DNA of 64,000 nucleotides, taken from contig NZ_SPNT01000003.1 of NCBI RefSeq assembly GCF_004959855.1, forward strand, positions 452,619-516,618, written 5' to 3'. The notes under the pieces are model-generated. The model saw only the letters and a list, made by a program, of their open reading frames with translations. It ran no database searches and was not told the origin of the DNA. The DNA is from Nitratireductor sp. XY-223 (GTDB lineage Bacteria; Pseudomonadota; Alphaproteobacteria; Rhizobiales; Rhizobiaceae). Made by a program: the position numbers and the translations under genes. Positions 29,401 to 37,426 of the stretch are shown piece by piece (position 1 is the stretch's first letter; each line of letters starts with the position of its first letter).

Positions 29401-30324
29401 ATGCTGAGCCGCGCCGCTGAAAACCTGTTCTGGCTGGGCCGCTACATGGAGCGCGCCGAGGCCACCGCCCGCATGATTTCGATGGGGCAGCGCATGGCGA
29501 CCCTTCCGGGTAGCCAGGGGCAATCGGAATGGACATCCCTCATGCAGGCGACGGGCGCCCCGATGCCGGACGGCAGACCGGTCACCGAGGTCGATATCGT
29601 CGCCGAACTCATACTCGACCCGGTCAGTCCGTCGGCGGTCCAGGCCTGCTTCGCCAAGGCAAGGGAGAACGGCAGGGCGGTGCGCACGGCGCTGACGCAG
29701 GAAATGTGGGAGAGCCTCAACGAGGACTGGCGCTACCTTGAATCGATAGACACGCAGGCGGCCCGCCGGCAGCTCGACCATCTGCTCGAATGGATCCGCA
29801 AGCGCGCGGCGATCTTCCGCGGCGCCGTCGAAACCGCGATGCTGCGCACCGAGGGTTACTTCTTCCTGAGGCTCGGCAGCAATATCGAACGCGCCGACAT
29901 GACGTTGCGGCTGTTGAACGTGAAGTATTTTCTGCTGCTCCCCGAGACGGAGGTGGTCGGCGGCGGCCGTGACCATCACCAGTGGATGTCTATGCTGCAC
30001 GCGGTGTCGGGCCTGCGCGCCTACCACCACCACTATGGCGGCGACTACGCGCCCTGGAACATTGCCGATTTCCTGCTGCTCAACCAGACTTTCCCGCGCT
30101 CCGTCGCATTCAGCTACAGCCAGATCCACGGCTGTCTCGACAAGCTCGACAAGAATTACGGCGGCGCGCATAACTGCCAGCGCACCGCGAAGACCGAGCT
30201 CAACCGTCTGTCCCGTCTCGATATCAACGCGGTCTTCAGCGATGGCCTGCACGAATTCATCAACGACCAGATCGCCAAGACGGCGCGCATCAGCAAGGAG
30301 GTGTCGGATGCCTACCACTTCTGA
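29401..30324 (+). CDS. Alpha-E domain protein of the Anbu cluster
   Basis: A 307-aa, largely helical protein starting MLSRAAENLFWLGRYMERAEATARMI, the defining signature of alpha-E (DUF403) proteins. Later motifs include NIERADMTLRLLNVKYF and SVAFSYSQIHGCLDKLD. It always travels with the CP-ATP-grasp protein and probably forms a complex with it. Only four bases separate it from the upstream stop. No catalytic role is known. Confidence 0.88.
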   Translation: MLSRAAENLFWLGRYMERAEATARMISMGQRMATLPGSQGQSEWTSLMQATGAPMPDGRPVTEVDIVAELILDPVSPSAVQACFAKARENGRAVRTALTQEMWESLNEDWRYLESIDTQAARRQLDHLLEWIRKRAAIFRGAVETAMLRTEGYFFLRLGSNIERADMTLRLLNVKYFLLLPETEVVGGGRDHHQWMSMLHAVSGLRAYHHHYGGDYAPWNIADFLLLNQTFPRSVAFSYSQIHGCLDKLDKNYGGAHNCQRTAKTELNRLSRLDINAVFSDGLHEFINDQIAKTARISKEVSDAYHF

Positions 30325-30336
30325 CGGCAAGGGTTG

Positions 30337-31146
30337 ATGCGGCTGAACGTGCGTCATCGCTCCGAGTACGGTTACGAGCCCGCCGCGGCACGGGTCTCGT
30401 TGCGGCTCAAGCTGTTTCCATCGGTCTATGACGGGCAGTCGGTCGAAGGCTGGACCGTGACGGTCAACGGCGATCCGGTCGAGCCGATCTACATCACCGG
30501 CTATGGGGACGAAATCGCGCTTTGGCAAAGCGACGGCGCTGTCTCCAGTGTCGAGGTCTTGGCGCACGGCATCATCGCGACCGAGGACAAGGCCGGGGTC
30601 GTGCGCGATCTGCCGAAAAAGCCGCCATCGAGCATCTTCATGCGCGACACCGAATTGACGCGCGCTGATGCCGCGATACAGGCGCTTGCGGAAGCGGCGC
30701 GCAAGGAAGACCAGCTCGAGACGACGCACGCGCTGTCGCTTGCGGTCCGCGAGGCGATTGACTACCGGCCGGAGGCCACGACCACGAGCACCACGGCGGC
30801 CGAGGCGATGGCAATCGGCGCCGGCGTTTGTCAGGATCACTCCCACGTCCTTATTTCCGCCTGCAAGGCGCTCGGCATTCCGGCGCGCTATGTCACCGGC
30901 TACCTGAAGGCGGCCGATGAAGAGGACGAACTGCTCGAGACCCACGCCTGGGTGGAAGCGCATATCCAGCATTTCGGCTGGGTGGGGCTGGACCCCTCCA
31001 ATGGCGTCTCGCCCACCGATCACTACATCAGGATTGCCTGCGGGCTGGACGCCGACGACGCGACTCCGATAAAAGGCCATGTGGTCGGCGGCTCGCAGAT
31101 AACGCTCTCGGCGGATGTCGCGGTTTCCGACAGTCAGCAGCAGTAG
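30337..31146 (+). CDS. Transglutaminase-like cysteine protease of the Anbu cluster
   Basis: The 269-aa protein has a beta-rich N-terminal domain (LNVRHRSEYGYEPAAARVSLRLK) and a transglutaminase core with the catalytic Cys in GAGVCQDHSHVL, His in LETHAWVEAHI and Asp in WVGLDPSNG. Bacterial members are usually cysteine peptidases or amidases rather than cross-linking enzymes. It sits third in the cluster. A TTG one codon upstream of the ATG is an alternative start. Confidence 0.87.
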   Translation: MRLNVRHRSEYGYEPAAARVSLRLKLFPSVYDGQSVEGWTVTVNGDPVEPIYITGYGDEIALWQSDGAVSSVEVLAHGIIATEDKAGVVRDLPKKPPSSIFMRDTELTRADAAIQALAEAARKEDQLETTHALSLAVREAIDYRPEATTTSTTAAEAMAIGAGVCQDHSHVLISACKALGIPARYVTGYLKAADEEDELLETHAWVEAHIQHFGWVGLDPSNGVSPTDHYIRIACGLDADDATPIKGHVVGGSQITLSADVAVSDSQQQ

Positions 31147-31155
31147 GAAATACCT

Positions 31156-31890
31156 TTGACATATTGTGTTGCCATCAAGCTGGACGCCGGTCTGGTATTG
31201 CTCTCCGACACGCGCACCAATGCGGGCATGGACAACATTTCCCGCTACGGAAAGATGCACTGCTGGGAAGTGGACGAGGAACGGGCGATCGTCATGCTCT
31301 CGGCCGGCAATCTGTCGATCACCCAGGGTGTTGTCACCCGGCTTGAAAAACAGATCGAAACCTCGGCCATCGATCCCGAGATGGAGACGATCCTGAGTGC
31401 GGACAGCATCTTCCGGGTCGCGCAGATCGTCGGCGAGACGATGCGACAGGTGCAGGAACGCCACCGCGAGGGCATGGAGGCACAGGGCACCGCGTTCGAC
31501 GCCACAATGCTCGTCGGCGGCCAGAGAAAGGGCGGTTCGCTGCGCCTCTTTCTCGTCTACACCGCCGGAAATTTCATCGAGGCGACCGCCGACACACCGT
31601 TTTTCCAGATCGGCGAGCACAAATACGGAAAGCCCATCCTGGACCGGGTGATCACGCCGCAGACACCGCTGGAAAAGGCGAAGCTCGCGGCATGCGTGTC
31701 GATGGACTCGACGCTGCGCAGCAACCTGTCGGTGGGCATGCCGCTTGACCTGGCGATCATCGAGACGGGCGCGCTGAAGATTACGGAGAGACGCCGCATC
31801 GAGCCGGATGACAAGGATTTCGGGCGGCTCTCCGATGCCTGGTCGCAGGCGCTCAACTCGGCCTTTCACGACCTTCCGCACGTTTTCTGA
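31156..31890 (+). CDS. anbu: Anbu, HslV/proteasome-like N-terminal nucleophile protease
   Basis: A 244-aa proteasome-fold protein. It starts with TTG (AGGAAATACC upstream) and reads MTYCVAIKLDAGLVLLSDTRTNAG; after Met removal Thr2 becomes the N-terminal nucleophile, and Asp and Lys/Arg-type residues of the Ntn fold follow. Anbu (ancestral beta subunit) assembles as an open helical or ring oligomer and lacks a known unfoldase partner. With the ATP-grasp, alpha-E and transglutaminase-like genes upstream it forms the conserved Anbu operon, proposed to make and trim a peptide. The native substrate is unknown. Confidence 0.88.
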   Translation: MTYCVAIKLDAGLVLLSDTRTNAGMDNISRYGKMHCWEVDEERAIVMLSAGNLSITQGVVTRLEKQIETSAIDPEMETILSADSIFRVAQIVGETMRQVQERHREGMEAQGTAFDATMLVGGQRKGGSLRLFLVYTAGNFIEATADTPFFQIGEHKYGKPILDRVITPQTPLEKAKLAACVSMDSTLRSNLSVGMPLDLAIIETGALKITERRRIEPDDKDFGRLSDAWSQALNSAFHDLPHVF

Positions 31891-31906
31891 CCGATTGCGG
31901 ATGCGG

Positions 31907-32290
31907 TCAGAACAGGCGCTGCGTCAACGGTGTCGCAAATGTCAGGATGTTGCCGTCGACATCGCACAGGCTCATCTGCCGCGTTCCGGAAGGCGTGTCC
32001 TGGGGCGGTTCATGGATTTCGACGCCGTTTCGCGTGCACTCGGCATGAAACTGGTCGACATCGGCGACATCAAGCATCAGCCTGACGCCGACCACCCCGT
32101 CATCGGCATGTTCCGACAACAGGAGCCTGATGCCGTCACGGCTCACGGCGGCAATTACGGGAAAGGCCGGATCCACCTGTCGACGCCACTCCTCGGCAAA
32201 CCCGATGCTGCGGTAGAACGGCATTGCCAGTTTGTAGCTTGCGATGCGGACAATCGGTGTGCAGCGTTCGATGCGGGTCGAAAAATCCAT
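31907..32290 (-). CDS. VOC-family protein (bleomycin-resistance-like)
   Basis: A 127-aa single-domain VOC protein: CTPIVRIASYKLAMPFYRSIGF at the start, LMLDVADVDQFHAE in the middle and RQMSLCDVDGNILTFATP at the end, where the metal-ligand-type Glu is replaced. It is convergent with the Anbu operon, 16 bases apart. Reaction unknown. Confidence 0.75.
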   Translation of the reverse strand: MDFSTRIERCTPIVRIASYKLAMPFYRSIGFAEEWRRQVDPAFPVIAAVSRDGIRLLLSEHADDGVVGVRLMLDVADVDQFHAECTRNGVEIHEPPQDTPSGTRQMSLCDVDGNILTFATPLTQRLF

Positions 32291-32820
32291 TGGGCAGTCA
32301 ACCTGATTCCATAGTGTTCAGAGGAAACTATAGCCCGGCGCGCCGATTTTGGCATAGCCGGCGTGATGGACAGGGGCAAAAGGATCAGACAGTTGCGACG
32401 GCGGCAAAAAGAAGCGGGCAAGAACTCGCGCTCTCGCCCGCCGGATCCCGCGAGTGATGGGAAGGGTGAAATCTCGCAGGGAACCGAGCCTTCCTTTCCG
32501 GCCGGTCATGCCGACTTTGAAGGAAGTGCATCGTGTTGCGCTGGAACGCCGCCGCCCGATCCAGGCTGGATGGCCGATATTGGGGTAACTTTTCCGCGCC
32601 TCAGTCTTCTGATCGAGTATTAAGGACAAAAATTCTGGTTGGCGCAATCATTTAAAGTCGGAATTGAAGTTTTCCGGTCGAATTTCACAAAAAACCAATT
32701 TAAATCATAGCTGATGTACGATTTTACAAGGAGAACGGACAAAAAATGCAAAAAATCGCCGGGGCGGTACAAAAATATATATTGACTATTTAGTAAAGAT
32801 ACAGGTGTTTACATCAATAG
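32291..32820. other. Intergenic region with an AT-rich island
   Basis: About 530 bases hold no convincing long gene. From 32630 to 32820 the sequence is strikingly AT-rich. At 32746 an ATG follows an AAGGAG by 12 bases and opens a 15-codon frame (MQKIAGAVQKYILTI). This could be a micro-ORF or the 5' part of a small RNA, but it could equally be chance. Confidence 0.25.
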
Positions 32821-32844
32821 AACTGCGTAATTAATTTTGTCGGG

Positions 32845-32877
32845 CACGAAAAAGAAAGGCCGCCCAGGGGGCGGCCC
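32845..32877 (-). terminator. Rho-independent terminator of the aminotransferase gene
   Basis: On the minus strand GGCCGCC/GGCGGCC (32858-32876, five-base loop) is followed by TTTCTTTTT, 25 bases past the stop. This is a strong intrinsic terminator. Confidence 0.88.
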
Positions 32878-32901
32878 ATTCACTGTCGCGGATGTCGAGG
32901 G

Positions 32902-34284
32902 TCACGCCGCGACGCGGGTGAGTGCATTGTCGATGGCATCGACGATGGCATCCAGGTCTTCCCTGGTGCAGATCAGCGCCGGGCTCAGGCACAGTGTGTT
33001 GTTGTACGCGTCGAAGCTGCGGTTTGTGGCGCCGATCAGGACGCCGTTGGCCATGCAGTCGGCCACGACGGCCTGGGCGACGCTCTCGTCGACCGGTTCC
33101 TTCGTTGTCCTGTCCTTGACGAGCTCCAGGCCGCAGAAAAGGCCCTTGCCGCGCACATCGCCGATCAGTGCATGCCGGTCCTTCAACTCGCCCAGACGGC
33201 CCATCAGGTATTCACCCATCGAGGCGGCGTTTTCCAAGAGGTTCTCGTCTTCGATGATGCGCATGTTCTCAAGCGCCGCGGCCGGACCGGCCGCGCATCC
33301 CCCGAACGTGGAGATGTCGCGGAAATAGTTCATCGGATCCGACGGGTCTGACTTGAACTCGTTGAAGACGTCTTCGGTTGTCACCGTGCACGAGATCGCC
33401 GCGTATCCGGAGGCAACGCCCTTGGCCATCGTCACGATGTCCGGACGGATGCCGTAGTGCTGGTATCCGAACCACTTGCCCGTGCGCCCGACTCCGCAGA
33501 CGACTTCATCGATATGCAGCAGGATATCGTATTTGCGGCAGATCTCCTGGACCGTCGGCCAGTATCCTTCGGGCGGCGTAATGACCCCGCCGCCTGCGGT
33601 GATCGGCTCGAGCACGATCCCGCCCACCGTCTCCGGCCCCTCGCGCAGGATAACGTCTTCGATCGCCCGTGCGGCTTTCACGCCATAGTCGGCGCAGTCG
33701 CCGTATTGAGAGCGGTACTCGAGACAGTGCGGCACTTCCACAAAGCCCGGGGTGAAGGGGCCGTACTGGTCCTTGCGCTGGTTCTGGCCGGTCGAGCTCA
33801 GAGCGGTGATCGTCGTGCCGTGATAGTCCCTCTCACGGTAAAGTATCTTGTGCTTGCGGCCGCCATACTTGTTGTGCGCGATCTGACGGACAATCTTGTA
33901 GGCCTTCTCGTTCGCCTCCGAACCGGAGTTGGAGAAATAGACCCGGCTCATGCCCGGCATTTTTTCGACCAGTTTCCTGGCAAAGCGGGCGCCTGGAACG
34001 TTGCCGGCGGAGTTGGCGAAATAGTTGAGTTTCACCAGTTGCTCGCGCACGGCGTCCGCGATGGTCTCGCGTCCGTAGCCGACATTGACGGTCCACACAC
34101 CGCCCGAGACCGCGTCCAGATATTCCTGGCCCTTTGCGTCCCAGACGCGCATTCCCTTGCCTTCGATGATGACCAGCGGATCGCTGTTCTCGTAACGCTT
34201 GTGCTGGCTCAGGTGATGCCAGACATGCGTCCGATCGCTCTCGATAACCTCACTGAAATCGTTGCTGCCAAGTGATATGTTCAT
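32902..34284 (-). CDS. tpa: Class III PLP aminotransferase, probable taurine--pyruvate aminotransferase
   Basis: A 460-aa cytoplasmic fold-type I enzyme. It has SNSGSEANEKAYKIVRQ (PLP phosphate region), the DE of LLHIDEVVCGVGRTG, and the catalytic Lys in TMAKGVASGYA. The start HVWHHLSQHKRYE and the SGGVWTVNVGYGRE segment closely resemble taurine--pyruvate aminotransferases of alphaproteobacteria, which yield sulfoacetaldehyde and alanine. No xsc, pta or taurine transporter is nearby, so an omega-amino-acid or other amine substrate remains possible. GGAG lies before the ATG, and a LysR gene lies immediately upstream on the same strand. Confidence 0.72.
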   Translation of the reverse strand: MNISLGSNDFSEVIESDRTHVWHHLSQHKRYENSDPLVIIEGKGMRVWDAKGQEYLDAVSGGVWTVNVGYGRETIADAVREQLVKLNYFANSAGNVPGARFARKLVEKMPGMSRVYFSNSGSEANEKAYKIVRQIAHNKYGGRKHKILYRERDYHGTTITALSSTGQNQRKDQYGPFTPGFVEVPHCLEYRSQYGDCADYGVKAARAIEDVILREGPETVGGIVLEPITAGGGVITPPEGYWPTVQEICRKYDILLHIDEVVCGVGRTGKWFGYQHYGIRPDIVTMAKGVASGYAAISCTVTTEDVFNEFKSDPSDPMNYFRDISTFGGCAAGPAAALENMRIIEDENLLENAASMGEYLMGRLGELKDRHALIGDVRGKGLFCGLELVKDRTTKEPVDESVAQAVVADCMANGVLIGATNRSFDAYNNTLCLSPALICTREDLDAIVDAIDNALTRVAA

Positions 34285-34442
34285 TGTCTTGCTCCAGGGG
34301 CCGCCGACCGGTCCATCAAAGCGGACCTGTGGTCAGTACAACACGTTGTTGAGGCGACAATCCCATGCAAGCCGGGCATCGCGATAGCCCCAGTTCCGAA
34401 TGCTCGATGACGCCAGATTTTGGCTGGCGCCAGCAGCGACTT

Positions 34443-35363
34443 TCAATGGTGATCCGGGGCGAACCAACCGTCGCCGAAGCGCCGCTTCAGAAAATCGACG
34501 ACAGCGCGGACTTTGTAGGGAAGATAGCGGCGGCTTGGATAGACGAGCCACGCCGCGGCCTGTGCGTGGCCTCCGGCCATTTCGTATCCCGGAAGCACAT
34601 TGACCAGCTTTCCCGCATTGATATCGGCCTGGACCATCCACTCGGCAAGCAGGGTCGGCCCAAGCCCGTCGCAAGCGCATTGTTGCAGCGCCTGAACCGA
34701 CGAAATGATGATGTCTCCGTCAACTGGGATCGCGAACTCGTTGCCGTCAGCGTCCTTTGCAACCCAGTTCTGGTTATAGGCCGGAGCACGAAACAGCAGG
34801 CAGCGGTGCTCGGCGAGATCCATCGGATGCGTAATCGGGCCACGTGACTTCATATAGGCGGGACTGGCACAGACGATATAGCGCGTGTTGAACAGCTTGG
34901 TTGCAATGAGATCCCCCTCGATGCGACGGCTGAGGCGAACGGCAAGATCGACCCGGTTGGCAACCAGATCGACCTGGGAATCCGTCAGGTGGAGTTCGAT
35001 TCGAAGATCCGGAAACTCCGCACGCATTTGCGGGAGCAGGGGAGTGAGGCAGATTTGGCCAAAGGCGACGCTCGCCGTGATCCGCATGCTCCCTGTGGCC
35101 CGTGCACTGACCGCCAGGGCCTCTTCGCGGGCATTGTCCAGATATTCAATCAGCGCTTCCATGCGATTGAGATAGATCTCGCCGGCTTCCGTCAGGGTCA
35201 TGCTGCGGGTTGTTCGTTGGAAAAGCCTGATTCCCAGTTCAGTTTCAAGATTGGCCACCGCCCTTGAAACTGTCGACGGATCCTGGTTGTTCTCGCGGGC
35301 CACGGCGGCGAAGCTGTTCCGCTTCGCAACGTCCACAAACAGTTTGAGCGCTTCCAGATCCAT
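34443..35363 (-). CDS. LysR-family transcriptional regulator
   Basis: A 306-aa regulator: LKLFVDVAKRNSFAAVARENNQDPSTVSRAVANLE (HTH) and ARATGSMRITASVAFGQ leading into the effector domain, as in the CrgA/AaeR-like subgroup. The ATG at 35363 gives the standard N-terminus (MDLEALKLF); upstream in-frame sequence is not protein-like. It is followed on the same strand by the aminotransferase gene 158 bases away, which it may control. Confidence 0.88.
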   Translation of the reverse strand: MDLEALKLFVDVAKRNSFAAVARENNQDPSTVSRAVANLETELGIRLFQRTTRSMTLTEAGEIYLNRMEALIEYLDNAREEALAVSARATGSMRITASVAFGQICLTPLLPQMRAEFPDLRIELHLTDSQVDLVANRVDLAVRLSRRIEGDLIATKLFNTRYIVCASPAYMKSRGPITHPMDLAEHRCLLFRAPAYNQNWVAKDADGNEFAIPVDGDIIISSVQALQQCACDGLGPTLLAEWMVQADINAGKLVNVLPGYEMAGGHAQAAAWLVYPSRRYLPYKVRAVVDFLKRRFGDGWFAPDHH

Positions 35364-36381
35364 TGCTGCACAATATGCACGAATATCCTGCCGGTCGAGC
35401 AATTTATTGTTCCAGGTGGTCCAACTACTCTGACTTTGGGCGGCTGCAATGTTGAGTCTGAGACCAATCAGGATCACTGATGGAGCTTCGTGACAAATTC
35501 GCGATCGATGCCGGCACTGGCAAGGAACCGGGCGAGGCCAAAGTTCGGAAGAATGCAGGGCGATGCGCTTCCGATCTTCTTGCCACACGTTCCAGCGGTG
35601 CCGTTGACCCCGTCGTGCCATCAATCCGCGGCGGAGCGGATGCAAATTTGTTCACAACGGTGCAAATCGGTGATTTTGCTCTTCTCAACGCTGCAGTTGG
35701 CCATCGTTGCGGCTCCTCCGGGCGCAATGACATCAACGCTTATAATGCGGGGTTAATCGAGCCGATTGATCGCATTGCGGGGCCGAACCCTGTGGCCTGG
35801 GGCAGGACAGTCGATGTCATTGAAATGAGCGTCTGGCCCGGCGGTCGTTCCGCGCGCTGCATCACGCCGAAACGGCGTGGTGAAGCGGGTGCGGGCGACG
35901 GTTCGGGAGCGGTGACAAGTCTTGAGGACTCCGGTCCGAGAGGAACGTCCGGCGGTGCATCGGTTTTGCCGACCGCCGGCAGGGAAAATCGGTGCCGCGG
36001 TCGCGAAACCTGCGTTTCCGGCACATATCCCGAAACGGTGGCAACCGGAATGCGGGTCGCCATCACGCCCTCCGGCACAAGTCCCGACAGCCGCGCGGTC
36101 CGCCTGGATCGCAATACGTCAAGCCCGGCGATACGCGCCTTTGCCGGTGCCTGTTCGGAGGCTGTCGCGGATTGTGCCGGAGGTGACGCCTGACACGCAG
36201 GGCTCGCTTCTCACTCCACGAAACAACGCGACCGAACGAAGTCCGAAGACCGGACAAAGCCGCGCCGGCGACCGGATTCCCGGCGGCCCGGGTGAAAGAT
36301 CGCGTTTCCGGTTAAGTCAAATTTAATCGGTAGCGTCACATCCTTGCCGTGTATTTTCGGTGCAAATGGTGGGCGGACCAT
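35364..36381. other. About 1 kb without a convincing gene
   Basis: Several long open frames exist on both strands (for example 237 codons from 35480 on the plus strand), but their translations are rich in Arg, Gly, Pro and Ser, have no recognisable motif and no good ribosome site. The stretch before 35760 is less GC-rich than the part after it. It may hold a decayed gene or an untranslated RNA; I cannot identify either. Confidence 0.45.
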
Positions 36382-36723
36382 ATGACACAACACAAAGATA
36401 GCTACGACTGGAACGAGTCCCAATGCGCGTTCTTTTGGGAATACAAGGTCAAGCCCGGAAACGCTGCAGCCTTTGAGGCTTTCTACGGCGTACAGGGGAA
36501 ATGGGCGCAACTGTTCCGGCATGCAGACGGCTATATCAAGACGGAACTGCTGCGCGATCCGGACGATCCGACGCGATATCGTACCGGCGACTACTGGAAG
36601 TCGCGGGACGCGTTTCTGGCTTTTTTGCGCGATTATTCCGAGCAATATGATGCGCTCGGTGCGAAGTGCACCGACCTTACGGCGGAACAGTCGAACCTGG
36701 GCATGTTCCTGGCTGCGGGTTAG
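36382..36723 (+). CDS. Small ABM-fold (dimeric ferredoxin-like) protein
   Basis: A 113-aa protein with the pattern of the antibiotic-biosynthesis-monooxygenase fold: FFWEYKVKPGNAAAFEAFYG, WAQLFRHADGYIKTELLRD and YRTGDYWKSRDAFLAFLRDY. Such proteins include small cofactor-free oxygenases and heme-degrading enzymes, plus many of unknown role. Start at 36382 (MTQHKDSYDW). An imperfect CCGGCC/GGCCGG hairpin follows the stop without a T-tract. Confidence 0.6.
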   Translation: MTQHKDSYDWNESQCAFFWEYKVKPGNAAAFEAFYGVQGKWAQLFRHADGYIKTELLRDPDDPTRYRTGDYWKSRDAFLAFLRDYSEQYDALGAKCTDLTAEQSNLGMFLAAG

Positions 36724-36916
36724 ACCGAAACAAGACGCCCGGCCATCGGCCGGCGCAACGCTGCTAGTCCGGCGCGCAGTGTCTGGATTCCGCCGGCCGA
36801 ATAAGCCGTTTCGGCTGACACATCGTCGGCAGGTCCGTCGCCCCAAGATAATTCCATCGAGATCACTTTAGTACGCCGCAGGCCCGTCTTGCGCACATGC
36901 GGCGGCACTACATAAT

Positions 36917-36933
36917 TGGTATTTTAAATACCA
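36917..36933. promoter_or_regulatory. NsrR box
   Basis: TGGTATTTTAAATACCA is a perfect 8-1-8 inverted repeat, 59 bases before the regulator's ATG. It matches the AT-rich dyad recognised by NsrR-type nitric-oxide sensors, implying autoregulation of nsrR-nnrS. Confidence 0.75.
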
Positions 36934-36991
36934 CTTACATCTGATACCCTGCAGGTTGATTGGATCTTGATCAACAGAGTCAATTTTTACG

Positions 36992-37426
36992 ATGCGCCTG
37001 ACCCGATTCACAGACTTTGGCCTGCGTGCACTGATGCGCATGGCTTCCGAACCTGAACGCGCCTATTCGACCGCCGAGATCGCCGGCGAGTTTGGAATCT
37101 CGCGCAATCATCTGACCAAGACGATCGCTGCCCTGGCGGCTGCAGGCATCGTCGAGACCCGACGCGGAACCGGCGGGGGCGCCGTGCTTGCGCGGCCCCC
37201 GGCGAAGCTGCGCCTGGGTGACATTGTCGGCGTACTTGAGCAAAAGTCAGCCATGGTCGAGTGCTTCTCCACGGACGGAGGTGCCTGTGTCATTACGCCG
37301 ACCTGCCGGTTGAAGGGTATCTTGTCCGGGGCGCGTTCGAGGTTCCTGAACGACCTGAATGCATACACGCTGGCGGACTGCGCCCTTCCTCCCAAACCGG
37401 AAAGGCGCAATGGCGACGTCCGCTGA
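36992..37426 (+). CDS. nsrR: Rrf2-family nitric-oxide-sensing repressor NsrR
   Basis: A 144-aa Fe-S regulator. The winged helix reads RFTDFGLRALMRMA, STAEIAGEFGISRNHLTKTIAALAAAGIVETRRG, and the cluster ligands follow as C-x7-C-x5-C in VECFSTDGGACVITPTCRL, the NsrR spacing. NO destroys the cluster and relieves repression. It overlaps nnrS by 17 bases, and a perfect dyad operator lies upstream. Confidence 0.88.
   Translation: MRLTRFTDFGLRALMRMASEPERAYSTAEIAGEFGISRNHLTKTIAALAAAGIVETRRGTGGGAVLARPPAKLRLGDIVGVLEQKSAMVECFSTDGGACVITPTCRLKGILSGARSRFLNDLNAYTLADCALPPKPERRNGDVR

Noticed and set aside
29368..31881. An 837-codon open frame antisense to the Anbu cluster
   Set aside because: It spans three well-supported genes on the other strand and shows no family signature or ribosome site.
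35480..36193. A 237-codon plus-strand frame in the gene-poor kilobase
   Set aside because: Translation is low-complexity with no recognisable domain and no convincing ribosome site, so it is not listed as a gene.
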